This document shows, piece after piece, positions 7,039 to 15,276 of a stretch of 58,862 nucleotides of DNA. Position 1 is the first letter of the stretch. Each line of letters begins with the position of its first letter. The position numbers and the translations under genes were made by a program. The stretch is taken from assembly GCA_028280965.1 (NCBI GenBank), contig JANQKT010000115.1, positions 1-58,862 on the forward strand, read 5' to 3'. Below the pieces are notes generated by a model. That model did no database searches. It had not been told where the DNA came from and saw nothing but the letters and a program-made list of their open reading frames with translations. This DNA is from Phycisphaeraceae bacterium (lineage in GTDB: Bacteria; Planctomycetota; Phycisphaerae; Phycisphaerales; Phycisphaeraceae).

Positions 7039-8511
7039 TCAGAGAAGAACCTCCGCACCCGGCTCGATCGCGCGCGGCAGCTTCGCATCCTTCAGGTCTT
7101 CGGGGTAGATCGCGGTGACCTGCGGGATCTCGATGACCGCATCGACCGTGCCATCCGCTCTGCGCGGGACCTTGACGCGGTTCGCCTCCAGCCAGCGGGC
7201 GGCGCGCTCGGTCTGGAGCTGCTTGCTCGATTCGGGGCTGTCGTTCGCCGCCTCTTCACCTTCCGGCGTATCCGCGTTCTTGATCGGTGCGAACTCATCG
7301 ACGCGGTCGGTCTCGTAGACGATCGAGGTCTCGCACAGCGGCAGCGCGTCGAACACGAAGGTCTCGAGCTTGATCGCGTTGGGCGTCTCGGGCTTGACCG
7401 GCGTTGCGCTGTCCAGGTCGATGTGCGCGACCTTCTTTTCGGCGCGGTTCCACGGCAGCGCGAACCCGCCGGTGCCGGTCTCGGTCGGGCGGGTGTTGAG
7501 CTTCTCGACGAAGTCCACGCGCAGCGCGTGCAGCGCGACGTTGCCGCACTTGAATGACAGCTCGCCGTCTTCATCGCGCTGCTCGGCCAATTCGTCGGGC
7601 AGGTTCGTGTACTCGATCACCGTGACCTTGCCGTCGACGACGCAGATGTTGCCGAGTTTTTCTTTGGGGTAAGCCTTGGGCAGCATCTTCGAGGACATGT
7701 CCGCGCCGTCGAGCTCGTGCAGGCCGAGGAACAGCGGGTCCACCATGCGGACGATCGGGTTGTCCACCTGCGTGTAGGAGAGCTGGGTGACGCCGCGCTG
7801 GAGCATGTCGGCGATCGCGCCGGAGGTGTAGAGGGCCTTGAGCGATCCGCCGTGGCCGTTGGGCGATAAAGCGATGGCGTCTTTGGCTGACATCAAGACC
7901 TGGCGCGTCTGCAGGTCGATCGCGGGGAACATCGCCTGCGGGAAGCACATGATGTTCTCTTGCTTGAGCCCGAACCAGGCGTTCTTCTCAAAGAAGGCGA
8001 CCGTGTCCGCGTGATTGAGCGGGCTGGTCATCACGTACCAGGGGATCGCGACGCCGTAGCGCTTCTGGATGTTGTGGATGTACTCGGCGAAGCAGGCGAA
8101 CAGTGGCAGCCTGCGGATGGGCGTCGCGGGGAAGGTGCCCTTGGGCCCGTCCCAGCCGAGGCGCGAGCCCTGCCCGCCGGCGACGGTGAACACGGCGACC
8201 TTGCCGTCCCTGATGAGCTGATCGCCGACGCGGCGCGCCTCGATGTACTTCGCGCGCACCGCATCACTGACTTCATACGGGTACCACGGCGCCGGCTCGA
8301 TCGACCCGGGCAAAGTGAACCGCGGCTTGTTCTTGACGTGCGTCTCGATGAGCGCCGCGACCTCCGGCCAGTCCACGCCCTCGATCTCGGTCAGCAGGCT
8401 GTCCTGCTGCTGCTCATCGAGCTCGTCGTAGAACTTGAGGACGTGGCCCTGGTCGATGGCGTCGAGGGCTTCTTTTGCCGCGGCGTAACGGTCGGTGATG
8501 GTGGTGGTCAT
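7039..8511 (-). CDS. UTP:sugar-1-phosphate uridylyltransferase (UDPGP family, UAP1-like)
   Basis: A 490-residue cytoplasmic enzyme of the eukaryotic-type UDPGP family, which makes UDP-N-acetylglucosamine, UDP-N-acetylgalactosamine or UDP-glucose from UTP and the sugar 1-phosphate. The nucleotide-binding loop AGGQGSRLGWDGPKGTF is near residue 111, the sugar region NGHGGSLKAL near 223, and VDNPIVRMVDPLFLG near 253. The C-terminal part holds the usual ETFVFDAL motif. The length fits UAP1 proteins (about 500) better than bacterial GalU (about 300). The product sugar cannot be fixed from sequence alone. It probably feeds the polysaccharide genes later in the window. Confidence 0.88.
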   Translation of the reverse strand: MTTTITDRYAAAKEALDAIDQGHVLKFYDELDEQQQDSLLTEIEGVDWPEVAALIETHVKNKPRFTLPGSIEPAPWYPYEVSDAVRAKYIEARRVGDQLIRDGKVAVFTVAGGQGSRLGWDGPKGTFPATPIRRLPLFACFAEYIHNIQKRYGVAIPWYVMTSPLNHADTVAFFEKNAWFGLKQENIMCFPQAMFPAIDLQTRQVLMSAKDAIALSPNGHGGSLKALYTSGAIADMLQRGVTQLSYTQVDNPIVRMVDPLFLGLHELDGADMSSKMLPKAYPKEKLGNICVVDGKVTVIEYTNLPDELAEQRDEDGELSFKCGNVALHALRVDFVEKLNTRPTETGTGGFALPWNRAEKKVAHIDLDSATPVKPETPNAIKLETFVFDALPLCETSIVYETDRVDEFAPIKNADTPEGEEAANDSPESSKQLQTERAARWLEANRVKVPRRADGTVDAVIEIPQVTAIYPEDLKDAKLPRAIEPGAEVLL

Positions 8512-8526
8512 GGCGGTGGGTTTTCG

Positions 8527-9019
8527 GTGGTTTGGTTTTGGACCGCCAAGGCGCCAAGTTCGCCAAGGAAGTCAGGTCAGAATGATACGCTTGATGCCGT
8601 CGCGCAGCACCTCGACATTGGAATTGATCAATAAACCAAGCGTTTGTTGTGATGCCTTGAGGTAAGACATCACTTGTGCCTGGTGGATGGGAGCAAGCTT
8701 TTCAACCGCTTTCAGCTCGATAATCAAGCGGTTTTCCACCGATACGTCGATCCGCCCTTCACCTATCAACTCGCCTTTGTATGCAAGCTGAATCGGTGCT
8801 TCTTGCACAAATTGAATATCTCGACGGGCCAGCTCAACGGCCAACGCTCTGGCATAGGTCGATTCCCGGAATCCCGGCCCAAGCCCGCGCTGCACCTCTA
8901 TCGCTGCCCCGATGACCGCATGCGCCAGCGCGTCGAGCTCTTGATCCGGCTCTCGCATAGACCCACTCCGGAATGTGGCTTCCTTGGCGTTTTTGGCGCC
9001 TTGGCGGTTCACCAAACCA
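8527..9019. mobile_element. Inverted-repeat cassette carrying a GxxExxY gene
   Basis: Left arm 8527-8571 and right arm 8979-9019 are inverted copies of a sequence with TGGTTTGGT, CCGCCAAGGCGCCAA and CGCCAAGGAAG, about 40 bases each with few mismatches. The GxxExxY gene lies between and its stop starts one base inside the left arm. No transposase is present, so if it moves it must do so by enzymes in trans. Confidence 0.65.
8572..8958 (-). CDS. GxxExxY family protein (PD-(D/E)XK-like)
   Basis: A 128-residue protein with the family-defining G29-x-x-E32-x-x-Y35 (GFRESTY) after AIEVQRGLGP, then GEGRIDVSVENRLIIELKAVEKL, whose D and ExK match a PD-(D/E)XK nuclease-like core, and HQAQVMSYLKAS. The function of this widespread family is not established. 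The start at 8958 is chosen because GGAG lies seven bases upstream; a longer frame from 9015 would translate the flanking repeat itself (NRQGAKNAKE). It is bracketed by inverted repeats and so is probably mobile. Confidence 0.85.
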   Translation of the reverse strand: MREPDQELDALAHAVIGAAIEVQRGLGPGFRESTYARALAVELARRDIQFVQEAPIQLAYKGELIGEGRIDVSVENRLIIELKAVEKLAPIHQAQVMSYLKASQQTLGLLINSNVEVLRDGIKRIILT

Positions 9020-9030
9020 TCTCAAACCAC

Positions 9031-9732
9031 TCAATCCGTGCTCCGCCAGACCGCGTGGCCGACGAAGAACGGGCCCAGGCGTTCGATGTAGAGCGCGGTC
9101 TGCTGGGTCTTGCGCATGGTCTGAACAAGAATCGACAGCGGCGCGAGGGCCTTGCCGACCAGGCCGATGGTGAAGTCGTTGTCGTTGGCGTCCAGGCCGT
9201 GCGACGCCAGGCGGATGTCGTGGCCGAAGTCGCCGGCGCCGAAGCCCATGCCGATGACGCCGTGCTCCTTGAGGATCGACATCTGCGTCTCGCGGTCCAG
9301 GCGGCTGAACTCGCCCTTGCGGCGGAGCGGGTACCACACCGCCCAGGGCCAGTCGGGGTTCGTCGCGTGGCGGATCGGGCGGTCGATCAGGACCTCGTTG
9401 AGGTCGGGTTCGTAGCCGAGCGAATACGTTCGGCCGAGCATCGTGAACTCGGGGTTCACCACCGCGTCGATCGTGTTCACCATCGGGCGCAGCTTCGTAG
9501 CAAAATCAGCGGGGTCCTCGGTCCAGGTCAGGATCGCGCTGGCGGTCGGGTCGTTGACATCTTCATAAACCGTCGCGTTGAGCCCGGACCGCTCCGCGCC
9601 GTCGATGAGCACGCCGGGGTCGGGGCAGTCGGCGAAGGCGAGCAGCTGCATGAACAGTCGGCGGTCGGACGATTGCCCATTCGCGCCCTTCTCGCTGATG
9701 TCGGGGGGTTTGACTTGGGGTCTTTCCATCAT
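9031..9732 (-). CDS. Chlorite dismutase family protein (heme-binding type)
   Basis: A 233-residue cytoplasmic protein of the Cld family (PF06778), which in most bacteria acts in heme metabolism or binds heme without chlorite activity. The sequence keeps the ferredoxin-like repeat core: VYEDVNDPTASAILTWTEDP (near residue 56), YSLGYEPDLNEVL, NPDWPWAVWYPLRR (near 125), HDIRLASHGLDANDNDF with the likely proximal His (near 180), and QTMRKTQQTALYIERLGPFF at the C-terminus. It sits alone between RsmE and the GxxExxY cassette. It could be a coproheme decarboxylase-like enzyme, but no other heme gene is near. Confidence 0.8.
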   Translation of the reverse strand: MMERPQVKPPDISEKGANGQSSDRRLFMQLLAFADCPDPGVLIDGAERSGLNATVYEDVNDPTASAILTWTEDPADFATKLRPMVNTIDAVVNPEFTMLGRTYSLGYEPDLNEVLIDRPIRHATNPDWPWAVWYPLRRKGEFSRLDRETQMSILKEHGVIGMGFGAGDFGHDIRLASHGLDANDNDFTIGLVGKALAPLSILVQTMRKTQQTALYIERLGPFFVGHAVWRSTD

Positions 9733-9855
9733 CGCACCTTACCGTGAGGCTTGGGTGCTGTCATGTCTTTAGGGTTGGTCGTATCCCGTGGCGTTGCCGC
9801 TCGCGTTACTCGCGTCAACGCCGCGGGCTTGGGGGTGTTGTGATCTGCAAATCCT

Positions 9856-10713
9856 TCACGCCTGCGCGCGGAGGATCGCCACCGCCGCGGCGGCCGCGGT
9901 CTCGACCCGCAGGACGTTGGGGCTGTAGCGCCAGGGCTCGAAGCCGGCGCGGGTCGCCGCGGCCAACTCGTCGTCGGTCAACCCGCCCTCGGGGCCGATC
10001 AGGACGCGGAGGGCCCGGGCCGAATCGATGCGCTGTGCGAAGCCGGCGAGCGGCTCGGCGTAGGGATCGGCGACGAGTTTAAGGTCGGCGTCGCAGCTGA
10101 ACGCGTCGGTCAACACGGTCGCGGGATCGACCCGCATTAACCACGCCCGGCCGGACTGCTTGGCGGCCTCGGCCGAGGCCCTGGCGAAGCGCTCGAGCTT
10201 GCCCTCGCCGGGCACGACGACGCTGCGCTCGGTGATCAGCGGGATGAGCCGGTCGACGCCGAGCTGGGCCAGGTCGTTGATCATCGCGTCGGCGCGCGGG
10301 CCCTTGGGGATCGCGGTCGCGAGCTCAATCGTCGGGGTCGGCGGCGGGTGGTCGTGGACCGAGGTCACCAGGCATGAGCTTGAGCGCGGGTCGTCACCGA
10401 CCAGCGTGGCCTGCGCGACGCGCCCCTTTCCATCGAGCAATTCGACCGCATCGCCATCACCCAGCCGCAGCACCTTGCGGGCGTGGCGGGCCTGGTCGGC
10501 GTCGAGCGTGACGGTTGTCGGTGTACTCGGATCAACCTGGTCCGGCAGGCCGGTGCAGACAAACCGCGGCGCGTGCGGGTCGGGGTGTTGCGGCGGTGAA
10601 ATCGGTTCGTCTCCTGGTTGGCGGCCGGTCGGCGGGTCCGCGGGGGTTATCGCCGGCGAGTCTTGAGTGCGCTGCGGGCTGTGACGATAAACCGGTGTGT
10701 AACGGCTGGGCAA
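9856..10713 (-). CDS. rsmE: 16S rRNA (uracil-1498-N3)-methyltransferase RsmE
   Basis: The SPOUT-class methyltransferase that methylates N3 of U1498 in 16S rRNA with S-adenosylmethionine. The C-terminal knot is clear: IGPEGGLTDDE (near residue 240) and NVLRVETAAAAAVAIL at the end. RHARKVLRLGDGD near residue 77 is the PUA-like N-terminal domain. The usual protein begins close to APRF (residue 48), so the first 40 Pro-rich residues from the TTG at 10713 may not be translated. A strong AGGAGA lies seven bases before an in-frame ATT at 10602, which would be a rare start. The real start is undecided. Confidence 0.85.
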   Translation of the reverse strand: MPSRYTPVYRHSPQRTQDSPAITPADPPTGRQPGDEPISPPQHPDPHAPRFVCTGLPDQVDPSTPTTVTLDADQARHARKVLRLGDGDAVELLDGKGRVAQATLVGDDPRSSSCLVTSVHDHPPPTPTIELATAIPKGPRADAMINDLAQLGVDRLIPLITERSVVVPGEGKLERFARASAEAAKQSGRAWLMRVDPATVLTDAFSCDADLKLVADPYAEPLAGFAQRIDSARALRVLIGPEGGLTDDELAAATRAGFEPWRYSPNVLRVETAAAAAVAILRAQA

Positions 10714-10754
10714 CCGGCCGAGCTTTGCCGCGGGAGACCCGCGGCCGCCCCATC

Positions 10755-11894
10755 ATGACCGAAAGCCCGCCCACCAACCCGGCCGACGCAAACGAGGAGA
10801 CGCCCGACGACGCGGCGCGGTCGGTGCAAGAGCAGCTCGACCACCTGCTGACGCAGATCGAGACCGAGGAGCCGGGCACGCTGGACCCGGCGGTGCTGCC
10901 CGCGGATTTCAAGCCCCAGGCCGCGGAGGACCCGCCGCCGGCAACCGATGAGGCGGCGGATGCAGCGGAAGCCGCCGAGGCACTGGCTGACTTCGAGGCG
11001 GCGCTGGGCACCGAGCCCGAGGCGTCGGCACCTGCCGAGCCCGCCCCCGCCGAGCCGGCGCCGCCCGCCGACGACGCCGAGGCGCAGATGCTCGCGGAGA
11101 TCAACGCGGCGCTCAATGCACTCAACCCCGACGCCGAGCCCGCTTCGGACGCAACGCCCCCGGCCGAAGCCGCCGACCCCGCGGATGCCCCGGGCATGGA
11201 GGCGCAGCTCGCCGACGAGATCAACGCGCTGCTGAACGCTCCGAAGGAACAAGTCGCCGAGGCCGCGGACGGTAATGCGCCGGCCGGGCCGACCGAGGAT
11301 GCACCTACTGGTGACGGCACTGAAGCATCGCTTGAAGACCAGCTCGCCAACGAGATCCAGGGCCTGCTCGATGCCACGCCGGAGGCGGGCACGGAGCAGG
11401 CCGAGCCCGCGCCTTCCGCCGACGGCGACCCGTCGATCGACGAGCTAGACCGGATACTCGCCGAGGAGATCGACGAGGACGACGAGTTGGCGGGCGATTT
11501 CGAGTCGGTCGAAGCGATCACCGCCGGGATCGACACCGGCGAAGCGGAAGCGCCCCCGGAAGCCGACGAACACGCCGCGAGCGCATCGGACGTCGCCAAC
11601 GAGCTGGACAGCCAGCCCGAAGACCTCGCGGAGCAGTCGCCTGAACCGGAAGGCGAGCCGGAGACGGTCGCCGCAGGCGCCGCGCGCGATCGGGATGGGT
11701 ATGAAGAGGAAGAGCTCGTCGGGTGGCGCGTGCGCCTGGACGCCGCGAAGGAAGGGCTCCTGCGCGCCTGCTTCGCGATCAACTGGCCGGCCCGGCGGTT
11801 CCTCTCCGCCGAGAACCGCGCCAACCTCGGCTACATCGCGCTGCTGAACCTGTTCGGCGCCGCGGCGGTGTGGATCTACCTGATCCTGTTCTGA
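10755..11894 (+). CDS. Acidic tail-anchored protein with repeated helical motif
   Basis: A 379-residue protein dominated by Ala, Glu, Asp and Pro. Short units with the pattern QLxxEIxxLL recur at about 20-60 residue spacing (EAQLADEINALLNAP, EDQLANEIQGLLDAT, AQMLAEINAALNAL, EQLDHLLTQIE) in a disordered acidic background. Near the end a basic amphipathic stretch (GWRVRLDAAKEGLLRACF, NWPARRF) precedes a single membrane segment (LGYIALLNLFGAAAVWIYLILF) at the very C-terminus. The layout is of a tail-anchored cytoplasmic tether or scaffold. It is divergent from rsmE. I do not recognise a family. Confidence 0.75.
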   Translation: MTESPPTNPADANEETPDDAARSVQEQLDHLLTQIETEEPGTLDPAVLPADFKPQAAEDPPPATDEAADAAEAAEALADFEAALGTEPEASAPAEPAPAEPAPPADDAEAQMLAEINAALNALNPDAEPASDATPPAEAADPADAPGMEAQLADEINALLNAPKEQVAEAADGNAPAGPTEDAPTGDGTEASLEDQLANEIQGLLDATPEAGTEQAEPAPSADGDPSIDELDRILAEEIDEDDELAGDFESVEAITAGIDTGEAEAPPEADEHAASASDVANELDSQPEDLAEQSPEPEGEPETVAAGAARDRDGYEEEELVGWRVRLDAAKEGLLRACFAINWPARRFLSAENRANLGYIALLNLFGAAAVWIYLILF

Positions 11895-11911
11895 CCGTGA
11901 TCCCATTCGAT

Positions 11912-12006
11912 CAGCCGCGGCGCTACGTGTCGCCGGCCGGGGTGTGCAGGCCGCCTGCGATAAGTACTCGATCGTTCGCCTGCGACGCGTAGCATCGCGG
12001 CTGTTG
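11912..12006. repeat. Long hairpin, CAGCCGCG family, copy 1
   Basis: Arms at 11912-11937 and 11978-12006 (CAGCCGCG..GCTACG..GTCGC, with four mismatches) enclose a 40-base loop. The same family recurs at 16863-16942. It lies between the ends of two convergent genes, where it could act as a bidirectional terminator. Confidence 0.75.
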
Positions 12007-12008
12007 CC

Positions 12009-12437
12009 CTACCCATCTAAACGATCCATCGCCTGAAAAAACGACCGCAGGATCACCGCCGCCGCGAGCGCATCGCGTCGCGCTTTCTTCTGTTTGTGTG
12101 TCAGCCCGCTCATCGCCATGTGCTCGTCCGCTTCCGCGCTGGTCAGGCGCTCGTCGTGCAGGTGGACCGGTATGCTTGTCGCCTCGCCGAGCTGCTGCGC
12201 GAACGCCTTGCACTTGTCCGCCTGCGGCCCGGCGGTGCCGTCCATGTTCAGCGGCAGGCCCACCACGAGCACATCCGGGCCCTCTTCATTGATCAACCGC
12301 TTGAGCTGCACGAGACGTTCGTCGGCGCTCGCGGTGTTAACAACGTCGTGCGGCGTGACGATCCCCGTCTGGTCATCGCCGATCGCCACGCCCGTGCGTT
12401 TGTCGCCGAGATCGATCGCGAGGTAGCGCATCAGCAC
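12009..12437 (-). CDS. ruvX: Holliday junction resolvase-like RuvX (YqgF)
   Basis: A 142-residue RNase H-fold nuclease of the YqgF family, implicated in pre-16S rRNA 5' processing and formerly called a putative Holliday junction resolvase. RYLAIDLGDKRTGVAIGD supplies the first catalytic Asp, DVLVVGLPLNMDGTAG the middle motif, and HDERLTSAEAD with DALAAAVILRSF the C-terminal acidic residues. GAGGT lies 7 bases before a GTG at 12437 and 13 before the ATG at 12431, so the first two residues are uncertain. It stands convergent to the acidic tail-anchored protein. Confidence 0.92.
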   Translation of the reverse strand: MLMRYLAIDLGDKRTGVAIGDDQTGIVTPHDVVNTASADERLVQLKRLINEEGPDVLVVGLPLNMDGTAGPQADKCKAFAQQLGEATSIPVHLHDERLTSAEADEHMAMSGLTHKQKKARRDALAAAVILRSFFQAMDRLDG

Positions 12438-12540
12438 AATCTACCTCACGCCCGGCCGGCGGGCTTAAGCAAAGCCCTCCCCGGCAAACGGACGCCTGAG
12501 AGGGCCGGAGGGTTTTCCATATTGCTGATCAGGAAGCATA

Positions 12541-13353
12541 TCAGACGTTCATCATGCCCCTGATCTGTGCGAAGAAGTTTTCATCGGAAACCCCCTCGCG
12601 CATCGCCAGGAACTGCTCGGCACTGCCGGCTGCGGGGTAGCGCATCTTGTCGCTGCCATCGGTGATCGCCCCGTAAATCACCTCAGCGCACTCCTCGGCG
12701 GGCGAGTAATAACCGGACATGTTTTCAAACATTCCAAACAGCGCTCGGACGGTCGGCTGATAGCCCGCCAACGATTCGTCATTGACAAAGTCAAAAGATC
12801 GGCCGATAAAATCCGATTGGATCGCGCCCGGCTCGATGATCTTCACCCGGATACCCAGCGGCTCCAATTCATAATGCAGGGACTCGGAGACCCCCTCGAC
12901 CGCCCACTTCGTGCCGATGTAGTTCGTGCCCAGCGGGAACGAGAGCTTGCCGCCGACCGATGAGACGTTGGCGATCACGCCCGCCTTGGCTTTACGCATA
13001 TGCGGCAGCACCGCTTTGGTCACCGCGAGCAGGCCCAGGACATTCGTGTCCCACTGCCTGCGGATGCCCCCCATCGAGAACGCTTCGAGCGGGCCATAGG
13101 CACCGTACCCCGCGTTGTTGAGCAGCGCATCGATGCTGCCATACGACGACAAGGCAGCATCAACAGCCGACTGGATCGAAGGCTCATCAGTGACATCCAG
13201 GCGTGTGACCAGGACGTTGTCGAGTTGGTTAAGCTCGGTTTCTTTCTCGGGCGAGCGCATGGTGGCGGCCACATTCCAGCCCGCGCGCTGGAAGTGCTTG
13301 GTAGCGGCCTTGCCGATGCCAGACGATGCGCCGGTGATGAGGATGGTGGGCAT
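12541..13353 (-). CDS. Short-chain dehydrogenase/reductase
   Basis: A 270-residue classical SDR oxidoreductase. The Rossmann glycine motif TGASSGIG is at residues 7-14, NNAG near 87, catalytic Ser in NVSSVGG, and YIGTK supplies the Tyr and Lys. The region after the glycine motif has an Arg (ATMRSP), which favours NADPH. AGGAG precedes the ATG at 13353. It is divergent from a TetR regulator with two operators in the shared promoter, so it is very probably the regulator's target. The substrate is unknown; similar SDR/TetR pairs act in ketone or aldehyde detoxification. Confidence 0.9.
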   Translation of the reverse strand: MPTILITGASSGIGKAATKHFQRAGWNVAATMRSPEKETELNQLDNVLVTRLDVTDEPSIQSAVDAALSSYGSIDALLNNAGYGAYGPLEAFSMGGIRRQWDTNVLGLLAVTKAVLPHMRKAKAGVIANVSSVGGKLSFPLGTNYIGTKWAVEGVSESLHYELEPLGIRVKIIEPGAIQSDFIGRSFDFVNDESLAGYQPTVRALFGMFENMSGYYSPAEECAEVIYGAITDGSDKMRYPAAGSAEQFLAMREGVSDENFFAQIRGMMNV

Positions 13354-13388
13354 GACGATGCTCCTGTGTTGGGGGAAGGATATATAAG

Positions 13389-13433
13389 AAACCAGTGGTT
13401 TTTAATATTAAGAGACCAGTGGTTTTTTGTCAA
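13389..13433 (-). promoter_or_regulatory. SDR promoter with two TetR-type operators
   Basis: A near-consensus promoter for the SDR gene reads on the minus strand: TTGACA (13428-13433), a 17-base spacer and TAATAT (13405-13410). Two copies of the palindrome AAACCAGTGGTTT lie at 13389-13401 and 13413-13425 (the second with one change), 24 bases apart centre to centre. One fills the spacer, the other follows the -10 box, so a bound regulator would block transcription. Confidence 0.8.
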
Positions 13434-13454
13434 GATGGATGCTAAACTTTTTTT

Positions 13455-14126
13455 ATGACCGAGCCAGACACCTCTTGGCAGCGGGCTCGGAGCCCCGAGC
13501 AGATCGCCGAGCGTCGCGTATCGATCCTCGATGCGACCGGTGATCTGTTAGATGAAGGCGGTGTCGAGGCGGCAGGCCTGAACGCGATCGCCCGGCAGGT
13601 CGGCCTTTCGAAAGCCAACCTGTACCGCTACTTCGAGTCGCGCGAGGCGATACTGCTCGAACTCTTGCTGACCGAGTTCCGTCGTTGGTCCGACGAGGTG
13701 GCCAGCGACCTAGATACGATGGATGCAGAGCATACGGCCCCGATCGAATGGATCGCACGACGACTGGCTGCAAGGCATGCGGCCCGGCCCCGCCTGGGCA
13801 TGCTCTTCCACGCCCTGCCGGGCATCATCGAACACAACATCAGCCTTGAGACCGCCATCGACTTTAAGACCAACGCGCTCGCTCTGATGGAGGGCCTCTC
13901 TGGCCGGCTCGAGCGGAACATCCCCGGGCTTAGCGCAGACAGCGCGGCACGGTTCTTAATGCACTGGCTCATGGCGGTGTGCGGGGCCTGGCCCCACTGC
14001 CACCCACACCAGGTCATCAACCAGGCCATGCAGCACTTGGGCAAAGCAGACTTGATGCAGCCCTACGAGGAAACGATCTACGCGATGGCGGTCACGATGC
14101 TGCACGGCGTACAGCGTGGCTTATAG
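13455..14126 (+). CDS. TetR family transcriptional regulator
   Basis: A 223-residue repressor-type protein. The N-terminal helix-turn-helix is clear (GLNAIARQVGLSKANLYRYFESREAIL, residues 36-62), with an all-helical ligand-binding domain after it. The ATG at 13455 follows a T run with no Shine-Dalgarno site, so it may be translated from a leaderless or near-leaderless transcript. The divergent SDR gene and the paired palindromes between them point to local and self regulation. Its last six bases overlap the end of the convergent mannose-1-phosphate guanylyltransferase gene. Confidence 0.92.
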   Translation: MTEPDTSWQRARSPEQIAERRVSILDATGDLLDEGGVEAAGLNAIARQVGLSKANLYRYFESREAILLELLLTEFRRWSDEVASDLDTMDAEHTAPIEWIARRLAARHAARPRLGMLFHALPGIIEHNISLETAIDFKTNALALMEGLSGRLERNIPGLSADSAARFLMHWLMAVCGAWPHCHPHQVINQAMQHLGKADLMQPYEETIYAMAVTMLHGVQRGL

Positions 14127-15275
14127 ATAATCCACCCCGAGTTGCTCGCCGATCAAACCGTGCAGCTGCTTGATCCGCTCCGCGTCTCCGGCTTTGCAGA
14201 CCAGCGTCGCCTTCGCGGTGCGGATGATGATGAGGCCCTCGACACCGATCGTGGCGATCAGGTGCTCGGGGTCGTCGCCGGCCGCGAGGGTGTTGCTGCT
14301 GTCCATGAAGACGGTCTTGCAGCCGCCCGACGCGTTGCCGTGTTCGTCCTTGCCGCGTGTCTCGCCGAAGCTCGGCCAGCTGCCGACGTCCAGCCAGCTC
14401 AGCGGCATCGGCACCGCGGCGACGCGCACCTCTTCGTCCCGACTCGCCGGCTCCATCACCGCGTAGTCCACGCTGACTTTCTTCAGCGCCCCGAACGTCT
14501 CGGGCAGCTCGGCCCTGCACGCCTCACCGCCCCACCGCGCGCCCAGGCGCTCGAGCGGGCCGTAGTTCTCCGGCGCGAACCGCCGGATGCAGTCCATCAC
14601 GTTCACCGCCTTCCACACGAACATGCCCGAGTTCCACAAATACCGCGTCGGCCCGGCGGCGAAGTATTCGTTCGCGGTCTCGGTCGGTGGCTTCTCCTTG
14701 AACTGGTCAACAACGTACGCCGCATCGGCAGGCGAGACGCCTGCCCCACCTTCCGGGGCACCTTCCGGGGGGATCGCCTCGCCGAGTTGCAGGTAGCCGT
14801 ACCCCGTCGCGGCGTGGGTCGGCGCGATGCCGAACGTCACCAGCGTCGGGTCGGCCGACTCCGCCAGCTCGTATCCGCGTTCGACGATCTTCAGCATCTT
14901 GTCCACCGGCTCGATCAGGTGGTCGGCGGTGAACACCGCGACCGTCGCGCTCGGGTCCTTGTGCCCGAGCACCGAGCAGCCCAGGCCGACGGCGTTGAGC
15001 GTGTCGCGCCCCATCGGCTCGCCGATGAACCGGTCCTCGGTCAGGTTCGGCAGGTTGTCGAGCATGGCCCGCCGCGTGGACTCGCCGGCACAGACGTAGA
15101 CCCGCTCGGCGGGGACCAGGCCCTCGAGCCGGTCCATCGCGATCTGCAGCAAGGACTTTGAGGGCCCGCCATCGTCCGATTCGATGAACGGGATGAGCTG
15201 CTTGGGCAGGGCCTTGGTGGACATCGGCCAGAGCCGGGTCCCGGAGCCGCCGGCGATGATGAGGGCGTATCGCAT
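14121..15275 (-). CDS. manC: Mannose-1-phosphate guanylyltransferase
   Basis: A 384-residue nucleotidyltransferase making GDP-mannose from GTP and mannose 1-phosphate in the cytoplasm. Signatures: IIAGGSGTRLWPMSTKALPK at the N-terminus (pyrophosphorylase loop), FIGEPMGRDT, TADHLI, FGIAPTHAATGYGYLQ (near residue 148), YLWNSGMFVW (near 212) and VDYAVMEPA. The cupin isomerase domain of bifunctional AlgA/ManC enzymes is absent. An insert of about 16 residues (GAPEGGAGVSPADAAY) is encoded by a palindromic repeat at 14727-14770. GDP-mannose would feed the glycan genes of this window. Confidence 0.88.
   Translation of the reverse strand: MRYALIIAGGSGTRLWPMSTKALPKQLIPFIESDDGGPSKSLLQIAMDRLEGLVPAERVYVCAGESTRRAMLDNLPNLTEDRFIGEPMGRDTLNAVGLGCSVLGHKDPSATVAVFTADHLIEPVDKMLKIVERGYELAESADPTLVTFGIAPTHAATGYGYLQLGEAIPPEGAPEGGAGVSPADAAYVVDQFKEKPPTETANEYFAAGPTRYLWNSGMFVWKAVNVMDCIRRFAPENYGPLERLGARWGGEACRAELPETFGALKKVSVDYAVMEPASRDEEVRVAAVPMPLSWLDVGSWPSFGETRGKDEHGNASGGCKTVFMDSSNTLAAGDDPEHLIATIGVEGLIIIRTAKATLVCKAGDAERIKQLHGLIGEQLGVDYL
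14727..14770. repeat. In-frame palindrome GCAGGCG-AGA-CGCCTGC plus short tandem repeat
   Basis: Inside manC the palindrome GCAGGCGAGACGCCTGC is followed by two copies of CCTTCCGGGG. Together they encode the GAP-EGGAGVSPAD insert. The insert lies in a loop between conserved motifs. Confidence 0.7.
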
Positions 15276-15276
15276 A

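Noticed and set aside
8959..9015. Longer N-terminus of the GxxExxY protein
   Set aside because: It is a translation of the flanking inverted repeat; a good GGAG site supports the ATG at 8958.
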